Below, one piece after another: positions 7,925 through 17,081 of a DNA stretch of 41,983 bases. The stretch comes from Planctomycetota bacterium. GTDB lineage: Bacteria; Planctomycetota; Planctomycetia; Pirellulales; UBA7805. The notes under the pieces were generated by a model. It worked only from the letters and a program-made list of their open reading frames with translations. It made no database searches and was not told where the DNA came from. A program made the position numbers and the translations under genes. Each line of letters starts with the position of its first letter. Positions within the stretch are counted from its first letter, which is position 1. The stretch lies in NCBI GenBank assembly GCA_021413705.1, contig JAIOPX010000109.1, positions 1 to 41,983 on the forward strand, read 5' to 3'.

Positions 7925-10600
7925 TCACCGCGACCGCCGCTTCCGCCAACCGACCAGCCCCAGGGCCAGCAAGCCAATGGCCGCCAGGGCCAGGGTGCCC
8001 GGCTCGGGGACAACCGTCACATTCTCTGCGGTGTAGTTCAAGTAAATGTCCTGGCCTTGCTGGTAGAGCGTGAAGGTCGAGCCCGACCGCACGCTGCTCA
8101 GCGTCGCCGCGTTGGAGTCGAGCCAGTCAATTACGGTCAGGTCCAGATTGCCAACCCCACTGGACGTGCCCGCGACGTCGTACAGCAGCCAGCCATTGGT
8201 GGCGAGGTGCGACGTTGCCCAAAAGGAGTCCGTCCAATCCACCAGGCTGGCGCCGATATCAAACACAAGATTCAGCGCGGTGGTGTCAGCAAAGTTCAGA
8301 TTGCCGCCGACCAGGATCGAATCGAAGTTCGCATTGGGATTCGGCGCGTTTGTCGCCGTGTTGTCGACCAGCTCCCAAACGACCTGCGGCGCGTCGGGAT
8401 CGGCAAGGTAGGTCAGGTCTTCAAGGAATGTTTGAATGCCGGGGGAGTTGCCGGGACTGTGCGTGCCGGAAATGACGGTGTCGCCGCCGATGGTCCCCGT
8501 GCCGCCGAGCGTGGCGCCGTCGGCCACGGTGAGCGTGCCGGTGGCCAACGTCTGGTCGCCATTGATCAACAGTTTGCCGCCGTTGACGTTGGTCGGACCG
8601 GTGTAGCTGTTGGTGCCCGTGAGATTAAGCGTGCCGGCGCCATTTTTAGTCAGGCTATGCGCGCCCGACTCGCTGATGTCGCCGCCGATTGCCACCAGGC
8701 CGGCGGCGTTGGTCACGGAAACGATGGTGTCGCTGTCCAACTGCACCGGGGCGCTGATGGTGTGCGTCACCGTGCTGCTGGAACTGATCGTCGCGCTTCC
8801 GGCGTCCGCTTTGAGAATCAAAGTTCCGCCGGAACCCGGGGCCACGGTGTAACCGACGCCGCCGCTCAGTGCGATGTTCTTCACGCTTGGGCTAGTTCCA
8901 TTGAGCGAGACGATCGTGCCGGCTCCCGTCCCGTCGAACGTGGCGGTGTCCACGTCGTCAAAGCCAGCGAACGTGCCGGGTGCGGCGTTCACACCGTTGG
9001 CGTCGGTCCAATTGCCATTGATCCCCCAGTCGCCGTTTGATCCAAACGTCCACTTGCCGTTGCCGTTGAATACGCTGCCGGTGACGTTGACCACGACGTT
9101 GGCAATGGAGCCGAGTTCGGCCGTAACGGTGGACGAGAAGCTCGCACTGCTCAAGATGCCGGCAGTCACGCTGCCGCCGATGCTGTAATTGGCCGTTTGA
9201 CTTGCCGACGCGCCGTTAAATGTGGTGGAATCGCCGGTCGTCAATGTGAGTCCGTTTGTGTTGGTTCCCACAAAGCTTCCCAGGCTGGCGTTGGCCGTCA
9301 CCGCATTGAGCCCCGAGCTGCTGATCGCCGTAGTGCCCGCAGTGGCGGTGCCGGCGTGGATCGTGCCCAGCGCGATCGTCGGCGTGCCGACGTTGAAGCT
9401 GCGTTGATTGACCGCCGTGCCGGTGACGGTGACGACGACATTGGAGATGGAGCCCAGTTCCGCGGTGACCGGGCTCGAAAAGCTGGCGCTCGTCAGAGCG
9501 CCGGCGGTTCCGACCGATCCACCGATGGTGTAGTTGGCGGTCTGTGTCGCCACGCCGCCGTTGAACGCGGTGGAATCGCCGGTGGTCAGCGTCAGGCTGT
9601 CGGTGTTGGTGCCGCTGAAGCTTCCCAGCGTCGCATTGGCAGTGACGGCGTTGAGGCCCGAGCTGCTGATGGCCGTGGTTCCGCTGGGCGTGACTCCAAC
9701 GAGGAACCGGCCCAGGGCGATCGGCGAAGTGCCGACGCTGAAGCTGCGCTGATTGACCGCCGTGCCGGTGACGGTGAAGACATCGTTGGCGTCGTCGCTC
9801 CCCAGCCCGGTGCCGAACGAATCGCTGGAGGTGTTGTCGATCGTCACCGTGCCCGACTTGCTGCCGGTGCTGGCGGTGTTGAGCGTGATCGTGCCGCTGG
9901 TGCTGCCGGTGGCGAGCGTGCCGCTGGCAAAGGTCGTGGATGCCACGTCCCCGCCGGATGTGACCGTGTAGGGGGCGGAATCCGTGCCGGAATTGGTGAT
10001 CGTCAGGCCGCTGACCGTTTGCGTGCTGCCAACCAGCACGCGGCCGAAGGCATGGGTCGTGGCGGTGCCGGATGAGCCGGGGCCGCTGCTGGTGATCGAA
10101 TCGGGCGACGCAGTGATGAGGATCTGGGAGTTGTTGGGAACGGGGGCGATTGTCCACACCAGTTGCTCGTTGCTACCGGAAACGATCGTCGAGAAGCTTC
10201 CTTCTCCGGTGATCGTGTTGTTCGAGCCTTGTTGGACGCCGTTGATGAAGATGGTGATGTTGCTGGTGTCGAACAGGTTGCCCGCGGTGACGCCGCCGGT
10301 GATAAAGTCCCAAGTGCGGTTGGCGTTCCAGAAGCTGTTGCTGAAGTTCGTGCTGGCGTTGGTGAACAGCAGCTTGAGCTGGGCACCGGTGGTGGGCGTG
10401 CTGCTGATCGTGGTGGATCCGCCGGTGACATTGGCGACGTCCCAGTTGGTGCCGGCGACGCCCAGCGTGTTGATCGTGTCGTTTTCCCAATTGAAGATGC
10501 CGCCGGAAGCGACCGTCAGTCCAGCGCCGAAGTTGATCGTGCCGGGGCTGTTGCCGGGGGCGAGCGTGCCGCCGCTTAGGATCGACGTTGCGGGTCGCAC
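7925..10600 (-). CDS. C-terminal half of a split giant PEP-CTERM repeat protein
   Basis: This open frame of up to 891 residues is the continuation, in another frame, of the gene that starts near 14105. It opens with ILSGGTLAPGNSPGTINFG, which is the middle of a repeat and not a protein start, and the first possible GTG (10600) has no signal peptide after it. Domains in order are a beta-strand region, a Hydin/choice-of-anchor-D-like segment (HAFGRVLVGSTQTVSGLTI), two near-identical 110-115 residue repeats (9745-9069), a GNWTDANG segment, and a last beta-strand repeat (KNGAGTLNLTGTNSYTGPT). It ends in PEP-CTERM signal VPEPGTLALAAIGLLALG plus GWRKRRSR. If the frame disruption is real, this half is probably not made, or only from internal initiation and without export. 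Confidence 0.8.
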   Translation of the reverse strand: MRPATSILSGGTLAPGNSPGTINFGAGLTVASGGIFNWENDTINTLGVAGTNWDVANVTGGSTTISSTPTTGAQLKLLFTNASTNFSNSFWNANRTWDFITGGVTAGNLFDTSNITIFINGVQQGSNNTITGEGSFSTIVSGSNEQLVWTIAPVPNNSQILITASPDSITSSGPGSSGTATTHAFGRVLVGSTQTVSGLTITNSGTDSAPYTVTSGGDVASTTFASGTLATGSTSGTITLNTASTGSKSGTVTIDNTSSDSFGTGLGSDDANDVFTVTGTAVNQRSFSVGTSPIALGRFLVGVTPSGTTAISSSGLNAVTANATLGSFSGTNTDSLTLTTGDSTAFNGGVATQTANYTIGGSVGTAGALTSASFSSPVTAELGSISNVVVTVTGTAVNQRSFNVGTPTIALGTIHAGTATAGTTAISSSGLNAVTANASLGSFVGTNTNGLTLTTGDSTTFNGASASQTANYSIGGSVTAGILSSASFSSTVTAELGSIANVVVNVTGSVFNGNGKWTFGSNGDWGINGNWTDANGVNAAPGTFAGFDDVDTATFDGTGAGTIVSLNGTSPSVKNIALSGGVGYTVAPGSGGTLILKADAGSATISSSSTVTHTISAPVQLDSDTIVSVTNAAGLVAIGGDISESGAHSLTKNGAGTLNLTGTNSYTGPTNVNGGKLLINGDQTLATGTLTVADGATLGGTGTIGGDTVISGTHSPGNSPGIQTFLEDLTYLADPDAPQVVWELVDNTATNAPNPNANFDSILVGGNLNFADTTALNLVFDIGASLVDWTDSFWATSHLATNGWLLYDVAGTSSGVGNLDLTVIDWLDSNAATLSSVRSGSTFTLYQQGQDIYLNYTAENVTVVPEPGTLALAAIGLLALGLVGWRKRRSR
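9069..9745 (-). repeat. Two tandem repeats of about 110-115 residues inside the giant protein
   Basis: The coding sequence starting with RSFSVGTSPIALGRF (from about 9745) recurs as RSFNVGTPTIALGTI 345 bp later. Both copies contain TTAISSSGLNAVTANA, GSF-GTNT, LTLTTGDST-FNG, QTANY-IGGSV and VTAELGSI-NVVV. DNA identity is high: the stretch around GATTGACCGCCGTGCCGGTGACGGTGA is almost identical between copies. This suggests a recent duplication. Confidence 0.85.
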
Positions 10601-13600
10601 CGCTGTAGCTGTTGGCGCCGCCGAGAGTCCAGGTGCCGGCGCCGGATTTGGTCAGCGCGGTGACATTGCCGCTGGCACCGTTGACGATCGTGCCGCTTTG
10701 CGAACCGGCACCTGTGCCCGTGAGAGCCAGCGTCGAAGTGGTGGCGCCGGTCCCGGACGTAGTAATGCCGCCGCTAAGAGCAAAGGCCGTGCTGCCGCTG
10801 GCGTCGAGGGTGAACGTACCGCCGGCAGCGGTGTTCAGGTTAATGACGCGGTTGCTGCTGCTGGCGCTCCCGTTGCTACCAGTGAACTGCAAGGTGCCGG
10901 TATTGGCCAGGCCAATGATGCTGTTAGAGCCAACTGCGGGTAAGCCCAATGAGTTGCTCAAAAGGCTGCCTGCGTCCTGGATGGTGTTGATCGCCAGGAT
11001 GCCGGAGGTAATGGTAGTGGCGCCGGTGTAAGTAACGGCCATTGTGTTGCCGCCACTGAGTGCGCCAGAGTAAGTTTGGTTCGCCCCGGTGCCAAGATTT
11101 AGCGTAAGGGACGTTACCGCCGCCGTGACCGCGAAATTGTTGGCGCCCAGAAATCCGCCGATCGTGGGGGTCGTGCCGCTGAAGGTCGGTGACGAATTGC
11201 CCGACGTGTCGATCGCGCTGTTTTGCAGCGCCAAGTTGGCTAAACTAACATTGGTACCACCCGTGATGATGGTGTTTCCGGTGTATGTATTGTTGCCAGT
11301 AAGAGTGGTCCTGCCAGTAATGTTCAAACCGCCGGTACCTGAAATGATGCCGCCAACGACGAAGCCTAAGCCTGTTGTGTTATTGAGTTTCACGAAGTTA
11401 TTCAGAGTGACCGCGCCTGTGCCCAGGTTGAGGCCACTGCTCAAGCCGGCGGTGTAATTGACATCGGCGTTCCAGATCATGGGGATGTTGTTGAGGACAA
11501 AGGCGGTCGTCGCGGTGTTGATATTGCCACCGTTGATTGTCAGTGTGCCCGACCCTAGCGCGGCGCCACTGGTGCTCAAAATCAGCGTCCCGGAGTTGAG
11601 GGTGGTGCCACCGCTGTATGTGTTGATGCCGCTAAGGGTCAGCGCGCCGGTGCCGCTCTTGGTGAGACTCACGGCGTTGGCGCCGTTGTTGCCGATGACA
11701 CCCGAGATGGTCAAGCCGCCCGTGTTGAACTGTTGGATCAGCAATTCGTAATTGCCGCTGCCATTGCCCGCAGTCAGTCGAGTGGCACCGGCCGTGCCGC
11801 TGATGGTGGAGGCGGTTGTGCCCGTAGAAAGCAGGCCGCCGCCAGTGAGCGTCAGCAGATTGGCTCCCAAGCCGAGGGTCGCGCCGGTAGTAACCTTGAG
11901 CGAATTGTGTGTGTGCGCTCCCGTGAGCGTTAGTGTGCCGGTACTGTCGTTTAGGCTGTCCGACGTGGCGCCGGCCACCATCGTGGTGTAGCCGGTGTAG
12001 GCGGCGACCACATTGGAGCCATTGTTCACGGCCCAATCTGCCCCACTAGCAGTGGCCCAGCCCCCGAGGATTCCGCTCGCGTCGTTCGCTTGCGCGGTCT
12101 TAATGATGGCGGTGGTGCCAAACGTGCCCGTGCTGGCCTTGAAATCTACGGTGGCGCCGGCGCTGCGGGTGATGGTCAGCGCGCCGCCTGTCCCCGTAAG
12201 GTCGATAGTAGTGCTGGTTCCACCCGCGACGTTATTCGCGTCGACGATCGCCGCACCCGCAGAGAGCGTCAGTCCGTTAAGAATTTGGGATCGGGCTTGG
12301 CCGCTTAAGCCCTTAAGCTGGAACGTGCCGCCCGCGCCGGTGAATGCCAGACCTGATGAACTGCTGAGCACTGTGGCGTTGGTGGCGGTGTCCGCAATCA
12401 ACGTGCCACCGCTGGTGGTCCCGCCGATGGTGGTTGCGCCGGTATACGTATTCGCGCCAGAGAGGGTCCAAGTGCCCGCACCCGTTTTGGTAACTCCTAC
12501 GGTACCGCTGGCATTGGAGATAATGCCCGCGATCGATCCGGTGCTGGTGCCAGTAAGGGTGAGCGTCTTCGATCCGGAGGTGGAGGCGCCGACCGTCATG
12601 CTTGTGCCACCGGTGAGCGAGGCGGTGGTGGCATCGATGGACGCGTCGCCTGAGAGCGTGATGGGGGAGTTGTACGTCGCAGCGGCCAGACTGGCCAGCG
12701 TAGAGCCTGAACCAAAGTCGAGTGTGTAGTTTGGGTTGACGTTGGTCACATTCAACTCAACAGTACCGAAAATCGTGCCCGGGCCATTGCCGGCGCCGGC
12801 GGTGGTCTGTGCCTGGCTGTAGCGCAGAAAGGTGCCGGCGACCACCCCCGTCCCGGTAGGAGAGGCGAGTTTAGCGAGGCTTTGGTTGGTGACATTCACA
12901 TCGAGACGACCTACGCCCGAAAGATTGATGGCACTGGTGTTGCTGAAGGTGGAAGCGTTGCTGATGATCAACACCCCTCCTGTAACACCCGTAGCACCGG
13001 TGTACGTGTTTGCGCCGGATAGGACCATGGTTCCAACACCGGTCTTGGTAAGACCATTAGTAAAACCATTCGTTCCGTTGGAAATGACGCCATTTTGTGT
13101 GAATGTCGTTGTTGACGTCAGCGGGCTGACTGTTCGGGTAACGTCGGTTCCCGTCGCGCCGAGGTTCACGGTGCCGCCGTTAAATGTCATTTGCTGCGAT
13201 GCGGCTATAGACTTGGCTGGGTCGTTGAAAGTGAAATCGCCGTTCCATTGCTGGAGAATGCCGGAATAGTTTCCGCCGGATTGGTTGATGGATGTGAGCG
13301 AAGTATTGGCTGCGATATAAAACGTGGTGCCGGTTTTTAGATTACCGGCGTTGCCAACGATCGCAAGAACGCCGGCGTCGAGGTACGTGCCGCCGGAATA
13401 GTTCATTGTGGTTCCCGAATTACCAAGTTGAAGCGCGCCATAGCCGACTTTGTGCAAGGAAACACTGCCTCCTCCGCCAGCATCAATCAGGTTCTCAGTA
13501 AGCGAAATATTCCCAGTACCTCCAAAGGTCAGCGTTCGAGCGCCCGCTCCGGACGCAACCGTGATGTTGCCGGTGCTAAGAGCCAATGCCCTGGACACTG

Positions 13601-14105
13601 AGCCAACATATTCTGACGCATTATTGTTGGTGAAAGTGAAGTTCGCGGTGGATCCATTGCCCAGAATGAGGGGAGAGTTAATGGTGTGATTGGCAGTGAC
13701 ACCGGCGCTGTTAGTGATGGAACCGCCATTGCTGAGCGTAATCGACGTGCCGCCGCTGACGGTGAGCACCACGTTATCCGAGAGCGTGATGCTATTGGCC
13801 ACCTGTGCGCCACTGACGGTGATGGTTCCGGTGGTCCCGTTCGTGCCGGCGGAAAACGTCAGATCGTCCGTGCTGGCGGTCGAAGTCTGAAACGCGCCTC
13901 CACTGCCGCCAGTGGAATCGGTGTTCCAAAAGTTGCTCGTGCCCCAGGTGCCGGTGGCGGCGCCGGAACCCGCGGTGGTTCCGTTGGTGTCCCAGTAGAG
14001 CGGCGTCGCCCAGGCGCTGCCCGCGCTCATGAGTGGCGCGAAGAGAGAAAAAGTTAGAATCGACAGCGCCGATAGTGCGGCGCCGAATCGGTTCGTCATT
14101 CTCAT
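10173..14105 (-). CDS. N-terminal half of a split giant beta-strand-repeat (PATR) protein
   Basis: The protein starts with a long signal peptide (MTNRFGAALSALSILTFSLF, cleavage near GSAWATP). It then consists of a beta-helix-forming array of autotransporter-associated repeats (TIGR02601/PF12951). Repeat cores include TMVLSGANTYTGATG (about 13010-13050), GTWTLSGANTYTGATT (about 12425-12490), ALTLSGINTYSGGTT (about 11615-11660), RTTLTGNNTYTGNT (about 11270-11320) and GTWTLGGANSYSGAT (about 10600-10650). After that last core the frame changes: residues from RNVDPKRR onward are an out-of-frame reading of the repeat, so the true product ends near 10600 and the frame to 10173 is read-through. The start is ambiguous between GTG 14117, ATG 14105 and ATG 14099. 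With the downstream half this would be about 2050 residues, exported and surface-anchored by PEP-CTERM. Confidence 0.8.
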   Translation of the reverse strand: MRMTNRFGAALSALSILTFSLFAPLMSAGSAWATPLYWDTNGTTAGSGAATGTWGTSNFWNTDSTGGSGGAFQTSTASTDDLTFSAGTNGTTGTITVSGAQVANSITLSDNVVLTVSGGTSITLSNGGSITNSAGVTANHTINSPLILGNGSTANFTFTNNNASEYVGSVSRALALSTGNITVASGAGARTLTFGGTGNISLTENLIDAGGGGSVSLHKVGYGALQLGNSGTTMNYSGGTYLDAGVLAIVGNAGNLKTGTTFYIAANTSLTSINQSGGNYSGILQQWNGDFTFNDPAKSIAASQQMTFNGGTVNLGATGTDVTRTVSPLTSTTTFTQNGVISNGTNGFTNGLTKTGVGTMVLSGANTYTGATGVTGGVLIISNASTFSNTSAINLSGVGRLDVNVTNQSLAKLASPTGTGVVAGTFLRYSQAQTTAGAGNGPGTIFGTVELNVTNVNPNYTLDFGSGSTLASLAAATYNSPITLSGDASIDATTASLTGGTSMTVGASTSGSKTLTLTGTSTGSIAGIISNASGTVGVTKTGAGTWTLSGANTYTGATTIGGTTSGGTLIADTATNATVLSSSSGLAFTGAGGTFQLKGLSGQARSQILNGLTLSAGAAIVDANNVAGGTSTTIDLTGTGGALTITRSAGATVDFKASTGTFGTTAIIKTAQANDASGILGGWATASGADWAVNNGSNVVAAYTGYTTMVAGATSDSLNDSTGTLTLTGAHTHNSLKVTTGATLGLGANLLTLTGGGLLSTGTTASTISGTAGATRLTAGNGSGNYELLIQQFNTGGLTISGVIGNNGANAVSLTKSGTGALTLSGINTYSGGTTLNSGTLILSTSGAALGSGTLTINGGNINTATTAFVLNNIPMIWNADVNYTAGLSSGLNLGTGAVTLNNFVKLNNTTGLGFVVGGIISGTGGLNITGRTTLTGNNTYTGNTIITGGTNVSLANLALQNSAIDTSGNSSPTFSGTTPTIGGFLGANNFAVTAAVTSLTLNLGTGANQTYSGALSGGNTMAVTYTGATTITSGILAINTIQDAGSLLSNSLGLPAVGSNSIIGLANTGTLQFTGSNGSASSSNRVINLNTAAGGTFTLDASGSTAFALSGGITTSGTGATTSTLALTGTGAGSQSGTIVNGASGNVTALTKSGAGTWTLGGANSYSGATRNVDPKRRHARPRQQPRHDQLRRWTDGRFRRHLQLGKRHDQHAGRRRHQLGRRQCHRRIHHDQQHAHHRCPAQAAVHQRQHELQQQLLERQPHLGLYHRRRHRGQPVRHQQHHHLHQRRPTRLEQHDHRRRKLLDDRFR

Positions 14106-14825
14106 GAGCTGGCTCACTTTTACTTAGGACGAGAAGATTTTCTGATCAGTGCGAACGACTGAGAATGATTACGATGGAGGCTGATACTGAAGCGGATTCT
14201 GAAACGATGGACGCTGGTTGAGGCAAAGCTTTTGATCGAACGAATGGTCTTGATCGGCCGACTGGCCGGAATGGAAAGCTACGGTTGGCGCAAACAAAAA
14301 ACACCGCAAATGCGCCACGTCACGCTGGAGGTGCGACGTGGCATATTGGCGATGTCGGTTGTAAAGTTCGGGTCATTGAACAGTTCGTATCAGCAGCGGC
14401 TCCGTGAGAATGAAATGAAGAGTGATTACAAAACCTTCTCGCAACCTTAATCATCTTAACAAGACTTAATTGCCTTATCCTGCCAAAATCCTGTCTTTTT
14501 AGTGCGTCCATTTGAGATAGGCTTGACGGCCCCCTGAACCTGCCCAGAGGCGGCCAGGACGAAAACCCTGCTGGAAACGGCCGCCAAGCTATCGGCAAAG
14601 GTGTCCTTCTACCTGGTCGCTGCCAAGTTATGGATCCGCAGGTCGCCGCCGGTCCAAGGGGGAAATCCACCGCCGATCGTCCCACCACAACCGACGAGTG
14701 GCTATAAAAGTTGTGTACGGCATAGCCGGAAAACGAAGGTCCAAGCAGCAATTCAAAGGCGGCAAATCGAATGACTGCTGACAGCCGATAGCCAAACGGA
14801 AACGATGAGAGTCTGGAGAAACCCG
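14106..14825. other. Intergenic region between divergent secreted-protein genes
   Basis: About 720 bp separate the giant PEP-CTERM gene (minus) from the glycosidase-like gene (plus). It contains a hairpin with arms GCCACGTC (14314-14321) and GACGTGGC (14335-14342). No gene is convincing: the open frame 14232-14450 lacks a ribosome site and reads like chance sequence. Promoters for both genes should lie here. Confidence 0.4.
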
Positions 14826-16286
14826 ATGACGATTCGAGGGGTCGCTGCGTTGATGCTGCTGCAAGTGATGGGAGGCCCCGTTTTCAATTGCGCTGCAGGC
14901 GAGGTTGCCAATGGTGCCGAGATCGACGCGGTTGCCCCGCGCGATACGTACCTGCTGCTGGATTCGAGGTTGATTGAGAAGACCGAAGGTGTTCGTCTGC
15001 GCGTGGGTCGGCCGACGAAGCATCCGGCGAATCCGCTGTTTGGAGAGCAGCACCCGTGGGAGCCGCGGTTCGACAATCTCTATCCGAACGTCCTCTACGA
15101 CGAGCAGCAAAAGATCTTTCGCTGCTGGTACGATACGCTGGTCGTCGATGCGATGTCGAGCAAAACGCCTCACGAGAAACGGCCGGTCACCAAGTATGGA
15201 CGCAGCGAGCGGCGCACTGGACTCTGCTATGCGGAGAGTCGCGACGGGCTGACGTGGACGAAGCCGCTGATGGACCTTGTCGCATGGCAAGGCCAGCCGA
15301 GCAATATCATCGGCCTCGACTGGCACGGGGCGGGTGTGTTCATCGATCCACACTGCGTCGATTCAGGCGGCGAAGACGCCAGGCAGCGGTACAAAATGTT
15401 TCTTCGCATCAATGAACCGCGCGTTGATGTGGCCGTGGCTTCGTCGGCGGACGGGCTGCGGTGGAGCGTGCCGCTGAAGCAACCGCAGATCGACGCGCCG
15501 GCGGATACGCACAACAACGCGTTCTGGGCGCCGACGCTCGGCCGCTATGTCGGGATCACACGCCTTTTGGACGGGCAGCGGCTCGTCGCCCGCACCGAGA
15601 GTAAAGACTTTGTCCACTGGACCAAAGCGGTCGAAGTGCTGCGCGGAACGGTTGAGCATCAAACCTACGCCATGCCGGCATTCTATTATCAGGGGGTCTA
15701 CCTGGGACTGGTGGCCGTTTTTAGTCCCAAGCCGGATCGCACCCACGCGGAATTGGCCTGGAGCCCGGACACGATCACCTGGCACCGGATCGATCTCGGA
15801 ACTCCGCTGATTGCCAATGCGACGCGGGAGGGAGCGTACGACTGGGGCTGCGTCTACGCGGGCGTGGCGCCGATCGTCTGCGGCGACACCATCCGCATCT
15901 ATTACGGCGGAAGCAATGGCCGTCACGGCGGCTTTCGCGATGGCTTCCTCTGCCTGGCGACATTGGAGCGAGACCGTTTTGCCGGCTGGGCGGCGGATGC
16001 GGAAAGCGGCGATGGTGCGATCATCACGAAACCGCTCAGGCTGGATGCAGCCCGAATTGAGCTGAACGTCGCGGCTCCCCAGGGGCAGGTCACCGTCGAA
16101 TTGCTCGACGCCAACGGCACACCGCTGCCCGAGTTTAGCGGCGAGGATGCGAAGACATTTCGCAATGTCGATTCGCTAAGTCTCGCGGCTGAGTGGGCGA
16201 CGCCGCTGAAGTCGCTGAAAGGTCAGCCTGTGCGATTGAAGCTCACCCTGCGTCAGGCGACCGTGTACGCATTCCGCGTTCGATGA
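14826..16286 (+). CDS. Secreted five-bladed beta-propeller glycosidase-like protein (GH32/GH43 superfamily-like)
   Basis: This exported protein has 486 residues. The ATG at 14826 follows CTGGAG at seven bases and opens a signal peptide (MTIRGVAALMLLQVMGG, cleavage near NCAAGE). An earlier in-frame ATG at 14805 is less likely. Repeated blade-like motifs are visible: YPNVLYDEQQKIFRCWYDT, LCYAESRDGLTWTKP, VAVASSADGLRWS, RTESKDFVHWTKA, LAWSPDTITWHR and IRIYYGGSNGRHGGF. The recurring S-D-x-x-x-W pattern is typical of the GH32/GH43/GH68/DUF4975-type propellers that cleave terminal sugars. I cannot assign the catalytic carboxylates. The last 80 residues form a small beta domain (VTVELLDANGTPLPEFSG). 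Its neighbours, a GH2 and a polysaccharide deacetylase gene, suggest carbohydrate degradation. Confidence 0.85.
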   Translation: MTIRGVAALMLLQVMGGPVFNCAAGEVANGAEIDAVAPRDTYLLLDSRLIEKTEGVRLRVGRPTKHPANPLFGEQHPWEPRFDNLYPNVLYDEQQKIFRCWYDTLVVDAMSSKTPHEKRPVTKYGRSERRTGLCYAESRDGLTWTKPLMDLVAWQGQPSNIIGLDWHGAGVFIDPHCVDSGGEDARQRYKMFLRINEPRVDVAVASSADGLRWSVPLKQPQIDAPADTHNNAFWAPTLGRYVGITRLLDGQRLVARTESKDFVHWTKAVEVLRGTVEHQTYAMPAFYYQGVYLGLVAVFSPKPDRTHAELAWSPDTITWHRIDLGTPLIANATREGAYDWGCVYAGVAPIVCGDTIRIYYGGSNGRHGGFRDGFLCLATLERDRFAGWAADAESGDGAIITKPLRLDAARIELNVAAPQGQVTVELLDANGTPLPEFSGEDAKTFRNVDSLSLAAEWATPLKSLKGQPVRLKLTLRQATVYAFRVR

Positions 16287-16607
16287 CGGTTTCTGGACGT
16301 GATTGCTAGACCATCCGTCTTTCCAAGACCGGCCCTACTGCAGCTTGGCCGGTCAAGCGAAGTTCGTTGCCCTCCCACCAGTGACCATTCTCACCGGTTG
16401 AGCAACCTCAGTCTCAACAAATCGTCGGAACCCAAGTTGTTGCTGAGTCTGGGAGAACGAACAATAATTTGGGTGAAGTGCGAAGCTTATTGCGCCGACT
16501 TGATGAGGCAGAAAGTCCTTTAGCCGCCATGTCGAAGGACTTTCTTATTCGTGAATTTCGAGTATCCTCAAAACTTTTGGCATTCACGAAACTGATCCGG
16601 TTCGCAT
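16287..16607. other. Intergenic region with two hairpins
   Basis: This 321 bp stretch follows the propeller glycosidase gene. GACCGGCC (16327-16334) pairs perfectly with GGCCGGTC (16347-16354), a possible weak terminator without a T-run. AGAAAGTCCTT (16510-16520) pairs over 11 bp with AAGGACTTTCT (16535-16545), followed by TATT. The second hairpin lies about 60 bp ahead of the SUKH-like gene and could be a terminator or leader structure. No gene is seen. Confidence 0.45.
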
Positions 16608-17081
16608 ATGAGCGACAGTCTCGAAGTGATTCTGGCCACGATCGGCGCAGGTCTACCAAGGCATGTGAGGTGGACGGTAAATGGCACACCGCTGGATTTT
16701 TACTTTTCCACCGACCGTTACGGTCTTCGCCGGGTGGCTGAAAATGATGTGGTTGGCGGTCCCGTGCCGGAAGAGTGGTCTGACTGTCGGTTAATCGGCA
16801 TGTACGATTGCGCCGACGGCGGCGGAGCGTCACCGTGGATTGCAATCCGCGAGAGTGATGGTTTTGTCTGTGGTTTGGACATCGAGCGGGACGGAGAGAA
16901 TATCTTTATTTTTAATTCGTCCCTGGATCGGTTCATCCACACGTTTAACATGCTGGATCAATATCTCCGCGCAGGCCGGAAGCTACCACCCGATATTAAG
17001 TCGCAAGTCGGAGCAATGGATCCGAAGATGTTTCCACTGTCCGATTGGCGGAAGCTTATAGAGCACATCATCGACGAGTAG
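16608..17081 (+). CDS. SUKH-like (SMI1/KNR4-superfamily) protein
   Basis: This protein of 157 residues has no signal peptide. The C-terminal half has the pattern I associate with SUKH-4-type domains: a strand GFVCGLDIERDGENIFIFN, then NSSLDRFIHTFNMLDQYL, where an N-S-S before an aromatic-rich helix is typical. The N-terminal half contains HVRWTVNGTPLDFYF and GGPVPEEWSDCRLIGMYD. SUKH proteins often act as immunity proteins against secreted nuclease or other toxins, but many are orphans. No toxin gene lies next to it. The ATG at 16608 has only a weak ribosome site. It is isolated, with 300-500 bp of non-coding DNA on both sides, which fits an acquired single gene. Family assignment is from pattern only. 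Confidence 0.65.
   Translation: MSDSLEVILATIGAGLPRHVRWTVNGTPLDFYFSTDRYGLRRVAENDVVGGPVPEEWSDCRLIGMYDCADGGGASPWIAIRESDGFVCGLDIERDGENIFIFNSSLDRFIHTFNMLDQYLRAGRKLPPDIKSQVGAMDPKMFPLSDWRKLIEHIIDE

Noticed and set aside
7682-10075. Long plus-strand frames opposite the giant repeat gene
   Set aside because: They result from the strong codon periodicity of the repeat protein on the minus strand. They have no start signals or domains.
9069-14105. Repeats in this region considered as a CRISPR array
   Set aside because: The repeats are coding, of protein-module length and diverged, with no short identical direct repeats and spacers.
14232-14450. Plus-strand frame of 72 residues upstream of the glycosidase gene
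   Set aside because: No ribosome site, no recognisable pattern, and it covers an intergenic hairpin.
16608-17081. Toxin-immunity pair
   Set aside because: Only the SUKH-like gene is present. The neighbouring genes are not toxins, so a pair cannot be claimed.
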